DNA from: CAYVQE01 sp964633205 | Lineage (GTDB): Bacteria > Myxococcota > B64-G9 | DNA: 63,580 nucleotides | Assembly (NCBI GenBank): GCA_964633205.1 | Contig: CAZWFN010000017.1 | Coordinates: 1-63,580, forward strand | Direction: 5' to 3' | Notes under the pieces: generated by a model | Database searches by the model: none | Seen by the model: only the letters and a program-made list of their open reading frames with translations | Told to the model about the DNA's origin: nothing | Shown: positions 42,664-51,043 of the stretch, one piece after another | How positions within the stretch are numbered: the stretch's first letter is position 1 | How the letters are laid out: every line of letters begins with the position of its first letter | Made by a program: the position numbers and the translations under genes

Positions 42664-44697
42664 ATGCCGATCCGCGCAGAAGAACGACTCGGTTCGCTGA
42701 AGCTGTTGGGAGAGCTGGGCCGCATCCTGGCGTTCATCCGCGGGCGGCGGCGTTGGCTGGTGCTGCTGATGGCGCTGGCCAGCTTGGCGGCCGGGCTCGA
42801 GCTCGGACTGCCGCTGCTGGTGCGCCACGCCATCGACAGCACCATTCGCCCTCCCTGGGTGCGCATCGACCCGGACGCCGCCGGCGATGCCATGCCGGAG
42901 CTTGCACCGGGTGTGCAAACCGGCGCCGGTCGAGCCCGGTTCATCCGGCGCACCGCGCTCAGCGAGCCGCAGGTACGCTTTCTGCGCGCCCGGGGGGCGA
43001 TCGACGAGACCGGCTGGGTGCGCACCGAGGGGGGTGATTTCGTCTCCGCCGACGCGCTGGCGGCCATGGCGCCCGAGCGCCGGCGGGCCCTGCGGCGTTC
43101 CGACCGCAACGACGTGGTGCGCCTGGCGTTGCTCTACGTCGCGTTGCTGGGGTTGATCTTCGGGCTGACCTATGTGGTCACCTACGGCTTGAACAAGCTC
43201 GGCCAGGCGGCGGTGTGGCAGATCCGCCAAACCCTCTGGCGCCGGCTGCTCGATCTACCGGTGCGCACTTTCGACGAGCAACCGGTCGGCCGTCTGGTGA
43301 CACGGGTGGCCAACGACCCCAAGAACCTCTCCGAGCTGTTCACCTCGGTGCTGGCCACCGCCCCGGCCGATATCATCATGTTCTTCGGTGTGCTGGCGGT
43401 ATTTCTGTGGCTCGACCCCGTCACCACGGGCCTCCTGCTGGCGCTGGCGCCGCTGATTCTGGTGCTGACCTGGTGGTTCAAGCGGATTTCGCGTCGCATC
43501 TACCGCCGGCTGCGGGTCGAGCTGGCGGCGGTCAACACCCACATCCAGGAGGCTTACAGCGGATTGCCGGTCATCCGTTCATTCGGCCACGAGGACGCCA
43601 ACCTGCGGCGATTCGACGAGTTGAACCACGCCAACTACCACACCCAGGTTCGGCTGGTCCACGTGCTGGCCGTCTTCCGCCCGACCATCGACGCGTTCAG
43701 CACGGTGGCCATCGCCCTGGTCGTCTGGATGGCGGGCGGCCGGGCCCTGGAAGCCCACCTGTCACTCGGCACCCTGGTGGCCTTTCTGCTCTACCTGAAG
43801 ATGCTGTTTCGACCGCTGCTGGGCCTGGCGGACAAGTTCAACATCCTGCAATCGTCGGTCATCTCGGCCGAGCGGCTGCTGCGGCTGCTGGAAAGCCCGG
43901 TGGAGCCCTCGGGGCCGCAAGGTCAGCCGCCGGCCGGCGGGGAACAACCGGAGATCGCATTCGAGTCGGTGCATTTCGCCTACGAGCCCGGCCAGCCCGT
44001 GCTGCGCGACGTGTCCTTCCGGGTGGCCCCCGGTGAGAAGGTCGCCCTGGTGGGGCCCACCGGCTCCGGCAAGTCGACCGTGATCGCCCTATTGCTCGGC
44101 TTCTACCGGCTGCCGGCCGAGAGCGGCCGCATCCGCGTGGCCGGGCTGGACGTGGACGACTGGGACCGGGATGCGCTGCGGCGCCGCTTCGCGCTGGTGC
44201 AGCAGGATCTGTTCCTGTTCTCCGGCACCCTGGGCGACAACGTGGCGCTGTTCGAGCAACCGCAGCCGGAGCGGCTGCGCCAGGCGCTGCGCATTTCGCG
44301 CCTGGATGACCTGGTCGAGCGCCTGGACGCTGGGCTCGACCACCGGCTGAATGAACGCGGCACCGTGCTCAGCCAGGGCCAACGACAGCTGGTCAGCTTC
44401 GCCCGGGCCCTGGCCCACGGCGGACCGCTGCTGGTGCTCGACGAGGCCACCGCTTCGGTCGACAGTGCCACCGAGGCTCTGATCCAGCAGGCTTTGGGGG
44501 ACCTGCTGCGCGACCGCACGGCCTTGGTGGTGGCCCACCGGCTGTCCACAGTGCAATCGGCCGACCGCATCCTGGTCCTGCGGGCGGGGCGCGTCGTCGA
44601 GAGCGGCAGCCACGCCGAGCTGCTGGCCAGCGGCGGGTTCTACGCCAAGCTCTACCGCACCCAACTGGCTGTCGAGTCGGCTGGCCCGCCAACCTGA
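42664..44697 (+). CDS. ABC exporter half-transporter B (canonical catalytic Glu)
   Basis: A 677-residue partner of the preceding subunit, 4 bases downstream. It has a canonical Walker A (GPTGSGKSTVIALLL) and Walker B with catalytic Glu (LLVLDEATASVD), but a divergent signature LSQGQRQLVSFAR instead of LSGGQ. The two genes thus complement each other: one consensus and one degenerate ATP site. Between TM1 and TM2 there is an extra extracytoplasmic segment of ~100 residues (residues ~60-150, including RFIRRTALSEPQVRFLRARG), as in YheH-type subunits. A terminator-like stem straddles the stop codon. Confidence 0.93.
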   Translation: MPIRAEERLGSLKLLGELGRILAFIRGRRRWLVLLMALASLAAGLELGLPLLVRHAIDSTIRPPWVRIDPDAAGDAMPELAPGVQTGAGRARFIRRTALSEPQVRFLRARGAIDETGWVRTEGGDFVSADALAAMAPERRRALRRSDRNDVVRLALLYVALLGLIFGLTYVVTYGLNKLGQAAVWQIRQTLWRRLLDLPVRTFDEQPVGRLVTRVANDPKNLSELFTSVLATAPADIIMFFGVLAVFLWLDPVTTGLLLALAPLILVLTWWFKRISRRIYRRLRVELAAVNTHIQEAYSGLPVIRSFGHEDANLRRFDELNHANYHTQVRLVHVLAVFRPTIDAFSTVAIALVVWMAGGRALEAHLSLGTLVAFLLYLKMLFRPLLGLADKFNILQSSVISAERLLRLLESPVEPSGPQGQPPAGGEQPEIAFESVHFAYEPGQPVLRDVSFRVAPGEKVALVGPTGSGKSTVIALLLGFYRLPAESGRIRVAGLDVDDWDRDALRRRFALVQQDLFLFSGTLGDNVALFEQPQPERLRQALRISRLDDLVERLDAGLDHRLNERGTVLSQGQRQLVSFARALAHGGPLLVLDEATASVDSATEALIQQALGDLLRDRTALVVAHRLSTVQSADRILVLRAGRVVESGSHAELLASGGFYAKLYRTQLAVESAGPPT

Positions 44698-44729
44698 ACG
44701 CCGTTTCGTCGCCCTGGGCGGGCTTTTTT
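44684..44729 (+). terminator. Rho-independent terminator after the ABC exporter
   Basis: GCCCGCC (44684-44690) pairs perfectly with GGCGGGC (44717-44723), followed directly by six T (44724-44729). The loop is 26 nt and may contain an inner stem. The 5' arm lies within the last codons of the ABC gene. Confidence 0.6.
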
Positions 44730-44752
44730 GTCGATGCAGATGCAGATCACGG

Positions 44753-44782
44753 TTGACCTGCGGCCGCGGAAAGTGGTATTCC
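44753..44782 (+). promoter_or_regulatory. Putative sigma70 promoter of the HU gene
   Basis: TTGACC (44753-44758), 18-nt spacer, TATTCC (44777-44782). A ~42-nt leader with GAGGAG precedes the ATG at 44832. Confidence 0.5.
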
Positions 44783-44831
44783 GACAACCACTGTTCACCC
44801 GAAACTCTTGAACGAAGACAGAGGAGAGAAA

Positions 44832-45137
44832 ATGGCGACCGCGAAAAAGCCCATGACGAAGGCCCAGATCATCGCAACCATGGCGGACAAGTTCGACATG
44901 ACCAAGAAGGAGACCGCCACCTTCTTCGACGAGCTCAACAAGCTGGCCTACAAAGAGGCGAAGAAGAACGGCGCCTTCCTGCTGCCGGGCTTCGGCAAGC
45001 TCGTGCTGCAGAAGCGCAAGGCGCGCAAGGGCCGCAACCCGGCCACCGGCGAGGCCATCCGCATTCCGGCCAAGACCGTGGTCAAGATGCGGCTGTCGAA
45101 GGCCTGCAAGGACGCCATCGTGCCGCCGAAGAAGTAA
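44832..45137 (+). CDS. HU/IHF-family DNA-binding protein
   Basis: A 101-residue nucleoid protein. The core is standard: helices in MTKAQIIATMADKFDMTKKE, the GFGKLVLQKRKARKGRNPATG beta arm (cut: PGFGKLVLQKRKARKGRNP) and IPAKTVVKMRLSKACKDAI. The N-terminus has a Lys-rich extension (MATAKKPMTK) and the C-terminus a short PPKK tail. HU binds and bends DNA non-specifically. The start has a strong ribosome binding site (GAGGAG). It is a monocistronic unit with its own promoter and a strong hairpin downstream. Whether it acts as HU or as a dedicated IHF-like factor cannot be told. Confidence 0.93.
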   Translation: MATAKKPMTKAQIIATMADKFDMTKKETATFFDELNKLAYKEAKKNGAFLLPGFGKLVLQKRKARKGRNPATGEAIRIPAKTVVKMRLSKACKDAIVPPKK

Positions 45138-45168
45138 CAACGGCACATCCGCCAAGCAAGGCCAAGAT

Positions 45169-45201
45169 CGCGGCGGCGCCCCGGACAGGAGCGCCGCCGC
45201 G
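45169..45201 (+). terminator. Strong hairpin downstream of the HU gene
   Basis: CGCGGCGGCGC (45169-45179) and GCGCCGCCGCG (45191-45201) form a perfect 11-bp stem with an 11-nt loop. Only a short T-run (GTGGTTT) follows, so termination efficiency is uncertain. Confidence 0.5.
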
Positions 45202-45262
45202 GTGGTTTCGGCCCCGGCCCCAGCATGCCGAGAAGATCCAGAATCTCCAGGGAAGATGCCAA

Positions 45263-45277
45263 TTCGTTGCAAACGAA
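45263..45277. promoter_or_regulatory. Short inverted repeat, possible operator
   Basis: TTCGTT-GCA-AACGAA is a perfect 6-bp inverted repeat in the ~230-base spacer between the HU gene and the small membrane protein. A loose -35-like TTGCAA overlaps it. Nothing else coding is seen in this spacer. Confidence 0.35.
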
Positions 45278-45367
45278 CCCGGACTGGGGCAGGCTGGTGG
45301 CGAACGGACTAGGGCGACTGTCCCGGCGACCGCGGTCGAGCCGGCCGCTGGCGTGGAGGATGCGGTC

Positions 45368-45676
45368 ATGATCAAGAAGGTACTGATCCTGGCGATTCTG
45401 GCGGGCTTGGGCTACGTCGGCTACCTGGTGTGGAACAACCTGTCTCCCCACGAAAAAGGAGTGGTCAGCCGCAAGGCGGGCCAGGTGGTCGACGGCGCCA
45501 AGGATCTGGCCGGCCAGGCCGCCGACAAGCTGACCGGAGTGGCCAAGGACGGCATCGAGCAGATGGACAAGACCGATGCCGCCTCCGAGCGGACCGGCGA
45601 CGCGCAGCCGGCCGAGGGCGACGACGGCGCCGCGCCGGACAAACCCGCAGCGGACGAAGCGGCTGCGGCCGAGTAG
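45368..45676 (+). CDS. Small single-pass membrane protein
   Basis: A 102-residue protein with one N-terminal TM helix (KKVLILAILAGLGYVGYLVW, residues 3-22). An amphipathic Lys/Ala/Asp helix follows (GQVVDGAKDLAGQAADKL), then an acidic, Ala-rich, disordered tail. The amphipathic part resembles LEA/apolipoprotein-like helices, but no family is recognised. GGAGG eight bases upstream supports this ATG; the frame stays open much further upstream but overlaps the HU gene out of frame. It converges with the GH13 gene, 9 bases apart. Confidence 0.75.
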   Translation: MIKKVLILAILAGLGYVGYLVWNNLSPHEKGVVSRKAGQVVDGAKDLAGQAADKLTGVAKDGIEQMDKTDAASERTGDAQPAEGDDGAAPDKPAADEAAAAE

Positions 45677-45685
45677 TTCCGCGGC

Positions 45686-46951
45686 TCAGGCGATCAGTGC
45701 TATCTCGGCCGGTTCCAGCACCAGCTCGGCGGGCACCGACTCGCGCCGCACCTTTCCCTCCGGTCGGATGCGGATCAGACTGGCCACCGCAGGCCGCTGC
45801 AGGTCGCCGACCGCCATCGGCTGTGCTTGGTGCCAGTCCTTGTTCACCAGCACCAAGGTCTTGCGATCGGCGGTGGTTTTTTCCAACACCAGGATCGGCC
45901 GATCGAAATCCGAGACCGCGGCCAGCTGCCCCTCGGCCCGCAAACCGCCGAGCTCGAGCTTGAGCCCGTTGACCGCGGCGATGAAGGCGCGCAGATCCAG
46001 CTCGGTCCGCTCCCAATCCTGCGGCCGGCTCTCGACCACGTGCAGCGGCCTGGTAAAGCCGAACTCGTAGCCGACGGGCATCAGCAGCCCCTCGGAGAAG
46101 ACAGCCGCCAGCAGGTAACGCTGGCGCTGGACCGCGAGGTTACCACCGGTCTCGGCCATCAGCCGCGGGGTGTCGTGCGATTCCGGAAAGCTGATCGAGG
46201 GGGCGATGGTGCCGAACTGCGCGTGTTGCTCGAGGGCCCAGGCGGCATCGAAGTTCCAGTACTTGGACGAGTTGAACAGGTAGTCGAAGCCGGCGGACTT
46301 CAACGCCCCGACCTCTTCGATGCGGCAGCCCAGCGTCTCGGCCACGAAACAGGACTCGGGCTCGATGCGCCGGGCTTCGCCGATCAGCTCCTGCCACAGC
46401 GCGGCCGGCACCTTGTAAGCCGCATCACAACGAAAACCGGTAAAGCCCAGCTCCAGGCTGCGGCGCACCCGATCGCGCCAGAAGGCCCACAGGGACTGCC
46501 GGTCGGGGCTGGCGGCATTGTCGATCTCGGCCAGATCACCCCAGACGGTGACCCGGCGGGCATCGGCCGGGTCGATGGCCGCCGGGTGCAACACGGTGCC
46601 CCGCTCATCGCGCTTGAACCAGTCCGGGTGCTGCTCGACCAGGGGGCTGTCGATGGCGGTATGGTTGATCACCAGATCCATCATCGTGCGCAGGCCCAAG
46701 CCGCGAAATGTGTCCAGCATGCGCTCGAGCTCCGCCAGGCCGTCTGGGCTGGCCCCGGCGGGCAAGAAGTCGCGGCCGACCCGATCGTGGTCGCGCACCG
46801 CGTACAGGCTGCCCGAAAATCCCGGCTGCCAGATCGGGTTGAGGAAGATCCAGTTGAACCCCATCGACCGCGCCCGCTCGGCGTGCCCCGGCCAGCAATC
46901 GAGGGTGCCCGCCAAGCGAGGGAACAGATTGTAAATCAGAGGCGGCGGCAT
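45686..46951 (-). CDS. Alpha-amylase family (GH13) glycosidase/transferase
   Basis: A 421-residue (beta/alpha)8 enzyme. The four GH13 regions are visible: DLVINHT (~110-116), GFRCDAAYKVP with the nucleophile Asp, FVAETLG with the acid/base Glu, and FPESHDTPRL with the third catalytic Asp. The N-terminus (IYNLFPRLAG, GFNWIFLNPIWQPGFSG) resembles GlgE-like and other maltodextrin-active intracellular enzymes. There is no signal peptide, so it probably acts on cytoplasmic alpha-glucans and may cooperate with the GH57/GlgA pair encoded ~17 kb away. The ATG at 46951 is preceded by GGAGG; the open frame beyond it is not conserved. Confidence 0.88.
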   Translation of the reverse strand: MPPPLIYNLFPRLAGTLDCWPGHAERARSMGFNWIFLNPIWQPGFSGSLYAVRDHDRVGRDFLPAGASPDGLAELERMLDTFRGLGLRTMMDLVINHTAIDSPLVEQHPDWFKRDERGTVLHPAAIDPADARRVTVWGDLAEIDNAASPDRQSLWAFWRDRVRRSLELGFTGFRCDAAYKVPAALWQELIGEARRIEPESCFVAETLGCRIEEVGALKSAGFDYLFNSSKYWNFDAAWALEQHAQFGTIAPSISFPESHDTPRLMAETGGNLAVQRQRYLLAAVFSEGLLMPVGYEFGFTRPLHVVESRPQDWERTELDLRAFIAAVNGLKLELGGLRAEGQLAAVSDFDRPILVLEKTTADRKTLVLVNKDWHQAQPMAVGDLQRPAVASLIRIRPEGKVRRESVPAELVLEPAEIALIA

Positions 46952-46998
46952 GAAATCCTCCCGGTGCCGGGACCACGGTTCGGCGCGGACCCGGACCA

Positions 46999-47028
46999 GG
47001 TATAGCCAAGCGCCCCGCCGCCGGTCAA
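46999..47028 (-). promoter_or_regulatory. Putative sigma70 promoter of the GH13 gene
   Basis: TTGACC (47028-47023), 18-nt spacer, TATACC (47004-46999) on the minus strand; the leader to the ATG at 46951 is ~40 nt. Confidence 0.6.
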
Positions 47029-47110
47029 CCGCCGCCGGCCGGGGGGAAAAAAAGCTTTTCATCGGCGTGGCGAAGCGTTAGGTAGCGCCAGGGACGCCCG
47101 GGAGGAGAGG

Positions 47111-48079
47111 ATGACCGACGAACGCGCACGGACGAACGCCCCGCAGGCCCTACTCGACGGCGGGCTCAAGCCGGGAACCCGCGGCCTGATCGAGGACGAC
47201 TGGTACTACGAGGAGGACGGCGGCTCCAGCCGCCTGGGGATGCGCATCCTGGAACGGCTTCACCGCGAGCGGTCGCAATACCAGGAGCTGACCGTCTACC
47301 AGACGGCCTTCTTCGGCCGCTTGCTGACACTCGACGGCGTGGTCATGTTCACCGAGCGCGACGAGTTCGTCTACCACGAGATGCTCACCCACCTGCCCTT
47401 GTGCTGCCTGCCCGAGCCGAAGCGGGTGTTGATCCTCGGCGGCGGCGACTGCGGCTGCCTGCGTGAGGTGCTGCGCCACCCCGGCATCGAGCGCGTGGTC
47501 CAGTGCGACATAGACGAGCGGGTGACCCGGGTCTGCGCCCGCTACTTTCCCTGGGTCGGGCCGGCCATGGCCGATCCCCGCGCCGAGCTGCGCTTCGCCG
47601 ACGGGGTGGCCTATGTGGCCGACCAGCGTGAGGCTTTCGACCTGGTCATCGTCGACTCCACCGATCCCAAGGGTGCTGGTGTAGGCTTGTTCCTGCGCGA
47701 TTTCTACCGGCGGGTCGCCCGGGCCTTGCGGCCGGGCGGTGCCATGGTGGCCCAGACCGAATCACCCCACTGGGACGCGCCCATGGTCGGCGCCATCTAC
47801 GCCGAGCTCGACGCGGCCTTCGGCTGCGTGGCGCCCTACACCGGGGCCGTGCCGACCTACCCCAGCGGCTACTGGAGCTGGGCCTGGGCCAGTGCGGATC
47901 GCCCGGCCGATGCCCACTTCGCCGCCGCCCGGGCGGCGGCCGTCAGCGGCGACTGCCTCTATTACAACGCCGCGGTGCACCGGGCCGCTTTCGCCTTGCC
48001 CAACTTCGTCCGCCAGGCGCGCTCCGGGACGAACCCCTTCGCGCGTTTCGAGCGGGCTGCGGGGCGAGAACCCTGTTGA
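47111..48079 (+). CDS. speE: Spermidine synthase (polyamine aminopropyltransferase)
   Basis: A 322-residue class I methyltransferase-fold enzyme that transfers an aminopropyl group from decarboxylated SAM to a polyamine, usually putrescine. Motifs: YQTAFFGRLLTLDGVVMFTE (shown in part), DEFVYHEMLTHLP, LILGGGDCGCLREVL (commonly GGGDGG), and VIVDSTDPKG with the catalytic Asp region. A ~30-residue N-terminal extension and a Cys-containing C-terminus are slightly unusual. GGGAGGAGAGG lies directly before the ATG. A weak promoter candidate (TTTTCA-17-TAGGTA, 47056-47084) lies upstream, divergent from the GH13 gene. The transketolase gene follows after 53 bases. Confidence 0.93.
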   Translation: MTDERARTNAPQALLDGGLKPGTRGLIEDDWYYEEDGGSSRLGMRILERLHRERSQYQELTVYQTAFFGRLLTLDGVVMFTERDEFVYHEMLTHLPLCCLPEPKRVLILGGGDCGCLREVLRHPGIERVVQCDIDERVTRVCARYFPWVGPAMADPRAELRFADGVAYVADQREAFDLVIVDSTDPKGAGVGLFLRDFYRRVARALRPGGAMVAQTESPHWDAPMVGAIYAELDAAFGCVAPYTGAVPTYPSGYWSWAWASADRPADAHFAAARAAAVSGDCLYYNAAVHRAAFALPNFVRQARSGTNPFARFERAAGREPC

Positions 48080-48132
48080 CAAGACCGGGGCCAGACGGTC
48101 GGATGAGACGGACGGTAGCGGAGGCCGTCTCG

Positions 48133-50502
48133 ATGCAGACGACGAGCGCAGGATTCGGATCACGACCAGGCTGGGCGGCCGTGCTCGGCGAGCAGGACGG
48201 GCTCGACCAGCAGGCCGCCGCCACCGGCTTGCTGCCGGCGCTCGCGGAGCTCGACCTGCTGACGCGCAGCCTGGTGGCCATCCTCTACAACTGCGTGCCC
48301 AGCTCGGGCCATCCGGGCGGTTCGATCTCGGCTGGCCGGCTGCTGCAAGGCCTGCTGTGGTGCGGCCTGGACGTGGATCTCGGCGACCCCGCCCGCCCGG
48401 ACGCCGACCAGATCGTGCTGGCCGCCGGCCACAAGGCGCTGGGCCTGTACGCCGCCTGGGCCCTGCGCGACGAGATCGCCCGCCAGCTGGCACCCGAGCT
48501 GCTGCCGGCGGCCGCCGGCGAGCGGTTGCGGCTGGAGGACCTGCTCGGCTTTCGGCGCAATCCCACCGCCCGCACCCCCTTGTTCCGGCAGCTCGGCGCC
48601 AAGGCCCTCGACGGCCACCCCACCCCGGCCACTCCCTTCGTTCCCTTGGCCACCGGCGCCTCGGGCGTCGGCCTGGCGGCCGGCCTCGGCCTGGCCTGGG
48701 CAGCGCTCGACCGCTTCCCCGCCGATCCGCCGCGGGTGCACCTGATCGAGGGCGAGGGCGGCCTGACCCCGGGGCGGGTGGCCGAGGCCATGTCGGCCGC
48801 CGCCAGCGCCGGGCTGTACAACGCCGTGCTGCACGTGGACTGGAATCAGGCCTCGATCGACTCGGAGCGCGTCTGTCGCGATGCCACCGGCCCGGGCGAC
48901 TACGTCCCCTGGGATCCCTTCGAGCTGGCCCGCTTCCACGGTTTCAACGCCCTGCTGGTCGAGGACGGCCTGGACCACGCCGCGGTGCTGCGGGCCCAGG
49001 CCCTGGTGCGCCGGCGCTGGGGCGAGAACCACCAGCCCACCTGCATCGTCTACCGTACGGTGAAGGGCTGGCGCTACGGGCTGGAGGGCCGCCGCTCCCA
49101 CGGCGCCGGCCATCCCTGCTGCTCGGAGGCTTTCTACGGCTGCCTGCAGGAGCTGGAGCGCGACGAGGCCGCACCGCTGCCGCGGTTGACCGACGCCCCC
49201 GACGCCGAGGCCCTGGAGGCCCACGCCTGGACCTTGCTGCAGCGGTTGCGCCAGCGCATCGAACAGCGGCGGGAGGGGCTGGCCGTGCTCGGCGCCCAGC
49301 TCGCCGCCGCCCGGGCTCGGCTGGATGCGCGGCGGCGCCGCCCGCGGGCATCCGGCCCGGCGGTCGCCGCGCTGTATGATCCGCGATCGCTGCGGGCCGA
49401 GGATGCGCCGCCCGCTGCGGTCCACCAGCCGGGGACCAAGATCGCCTTGCGCCAGGCCCTGGGCCGGGTGCTGGCCGAGTGGAACCGGCTCAGTCGAGGC
49501 GCGGTGGTGGTGGCGGCGGCCGACCTGGCCGGCTCGACCAGCATCAGCCTGGCCGCCGAGGACTTCGGTCCGGGCTTCTACCACGCCGCGGGCAATCCGG
49601 GCTCGCGGCTGCTGGCCATCGGCGGCATCTGCGAGGACGCCATGGGCGCCTGGCTAGCGGCGGTCAGCGCCGGCGGCCACCACATCGGCGCCGGGGCCTC
49701 CTACGGGGCCTTCATCGCCGCCTTGCAGCACGTGGCCGCCCGGCTGCACGCCATCGGCCAGCAAGCTCACCGGGAGGCCCACGGGCTGCCAGCCAACCCC
49801 TATCTGCTGATCTGCGCCCATGCCGGTCTGATGACCGGCGAGGACGGGCCCACCCACGCCGACCCCCAATGCCTGCAACTGCTGCAGGGCAACTTCCCGC
49901 CGGGGGCCCTGATCAGCCTGACCCCGTGGGATGCCAACGAGCTGTGGCCGTGCCTGGTGGCCGGGCTGCAGGCCCGGCCGGCGGTGCTGGCGCCCTTCGT
50001 CACCCGCCCGGCCACCGCGGTGGTCGACCGGGAAGCACTGGGCCTGCCGCCCGCGACGGCTGCGGCCCGGGGGCTCTACGCCCTTCGGCGCAGCGAATCG
50101 AGCGATCCGGCTACCGCCTGCGTGGTGCTGCAGGGCCACGGGGTGACCGAGGTGTTCGTGCGTGAGGTTCTGCCCGAGATCGACCGCCGCGGGCTGGAGC
50201 TCGACGTCTATTGCGCCACCAGCGCCGAGCTGTTCGAACGGCTCGATCCGGCCGAGCAGCTGCGCATCTTCCCCGAACACCGGGCCCGGCGGGCCATGGG
50301 CATCACCGGCTTCACCCTACCCACCCTGTACCGCTGGGTCACCTCGATGGCCGGACGGCGGGCTTCGCTGCATCCCTTCGCCGGTGGCGGTTATTTGGGC
50401 TCGGGCGACGCGGCGCAGGTGTTGGTCCAGGCCGGTCTCGACGGCGCGGCTCAGTGGCGCGCGGTGCGCTCTTGGGTCGAGCGGAAAGCACGGGAGGACT
50501 GA
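48133..50502 (+). CDS. Transketolase-like protein (full length, GEG thiamine motif)
   Basis: A 789-residue ThDP enzyme with the three transketolase domains fused. N-terminal signature SSGHPGGSISAGRLL and AAGHKALGLYA; the ThDP/Mg motif, normally GDG...N, reads EGEGGLTPGRVAEAM...VDWNQAS, so the metal-ligating Asp is Glu. The pyrimidine domain has GGICEDAMGAW (catalytic Glu) and GEDGPTHADPQCLQLLQG (substrate histidine). The C-terminal domain closes with GHGVTEVFVREVLPE. It is longer than most transketolases (~660). It may serve in the pentose phosphate pathway or act on another ketose or ketoacid. I chose the ATG at 48133 because GGAGG is eight bases upstream; TTG 48076 and ATG 48103 are alternatives. 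Confidence 0.88.
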   Translation: MQTTSAGFGSRPGWAAVLGEQDGLDQQAAATGLLPALAELDLLTRSLVAILYNCVPSSGHPGGSISAGRLLQGLLWCGLDVDLGDPARPDADQIVLAAGHKALGLYAAWALRDEIARQLAPELLPAAAGERLRLEDLLGFRRNPTARTPLFRQLGAKALDGHPTPATPFVPLATGASGVGLAAGLGLAWAALDRFPADPPRVHLIEGEGGLTPGRVAEAMSAAASAGLYNAVLHVDWNQASIDSERVCRDATGPGDYVPWDPFELARFHGFNALLVEDGLDHAAVLRAQALVRRRWGENHQPTCIVYRTVKGWRYGLEGRRSHGAGHPCCSEAFYGCLQELERDEAAPLPRLTDAPDAEALEAHAWTLLQRLRQRIEQRREGLAVLGAQLAAARARLDARRRRPRASGPAVAALYDPRSLRAEDAPPAAVHQPGTKIALRQALGRVLAEWNRLSRGAVVVAAADLAGSTSISLAAEDFGPGFYHAAGNPGSRLLAIGGICEDAMGAWLAAVSAGGHHIGAGASYGAFIAALQHVAARLHAIGQQAHREAHGLPANPYLLICAHAGLMTGEDGPTHADPQCLQLLQGNFPPGALISLTPWDANELWPCLVAGLQARPAVLAPFVTRPATAVVDREALGLPPATAAARGLYALRRSESSDPATACVVLQGHGVTEVFVREVLPEIDRRGLELDVYCATSAELFERLDPAEQLRIFPEHRARRAMGITGFTLPTLYRWVTSMAGRRASLHPFAGGGYLGSGDAAQVLVQAGLDGAAQWRAVRSWVERKARED

Positions 50503-50505
50503 GCC

Positions 50506-50997
50506 CTGGCTGCCCAGAAGAAAAAAAAGTCCGGCGCCGATTCGGGCCGCAAGGTGGTCTGTCGCAACAAGAAGGCTTTCCACGACTACCACATCGAAGA
50601 CCGCATCGAGGCGGGGCTGGTGTTGCGCGGCACCGAGGTCAAGTCGCTGCGCGAGGGCCGGGCCAACGTGGCCGACGCCTACGCCACCATCGAAAACGGC
50701 GAGGCCTGGCTGAACAACGCCCACATCGCCGAGTGGCCCAACGCCGCCTACTACAACCACGAGCCGGAACGCAGGCGCAAGCTGCTGCTGCACCAGCGTC
50801 AGATCCGGCGGCTGCGCATCCAGATCGAGCAGCGCGGCTACACCCTGGTGGCCCTGGCGATCTACTTCAACCCGGCCAACCGGGCCAAGGTCGAGCTCGG
50901 CCTGGCCCGCGGCAAGCGCAAGTACGACAAGCGCGAGGCCATTCGCGAACGCGATCAGAAGCGGGCCGCCGAACGCGATCTCGACCGTTCGCTCTGA
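50506..50997 (+). CDS. smpB: SsrA-binding protein SmpB (probable CTG start)
   Basis: A tmRNA-binding protein needed for trans-translation rescue of stalled ribosomes. The conserved core is unmistakable: NKKAFHDYHIEDRIEAGLVL, GTEVKSLREGRANVADAYA, NNAHIAEWP, and the basic tail (ARGKRKYDKREAIRERD). Typical SmpB N-termini are Lys-rich (KKKKSG...GRK). Here that segment (AAQKKKKSGADSGRKVV) is in frame upstream of the first ATG/GTG/TTG-type codon (GTG 50554). The only start that includes it is a CTG at 50506, placed eight bases after GGGAGG. I therefore annotate the CTG, giving 163 residues. The stop of the transketolase gene ends 3 bases before it. Confidence 0.9.
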   Translation: MAAQKKKKSGADSGRKVVCRNKKAFHDYHIEDRIEAGLVLRGTEVKSLREGRANVADAYATIENGEAWLNNAHIAEWPNAAYYNHEPERRRKLLLHQRQIRRLRIQIEQRGYTLVALAIYFNPANRAKVELGLARGKRKYDKREAIRERDQKRAAERDLDRSL

Positions 50998-51005
50998 TCC
51001 GTGTC

Positions 51006-51034
51006 TTGTGCTGCGATTTCTGCGGTGCTAGTCT
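51006..51034 (+). promoter_or_regulatory. Putative promoter of the PH/SDR cluster (near-leaderless)
   Basis: TTGTGC (51006-51011), 17-nt spacer, TAGTCT (51029-51034); the ATG at 51044 lies 9 nt past the -10 box. Confidence 0.55.
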
Positions 51035-51043
51035 CCAGTTTCC

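Noticed and set aside
47046..47059. A-tract/AAGCTT palindrome between GH13 and speE as a regulatory site
   Set aside because: Only a short A/T-rich run in GC-rich DNA; no second copy or clear link to the promoters.
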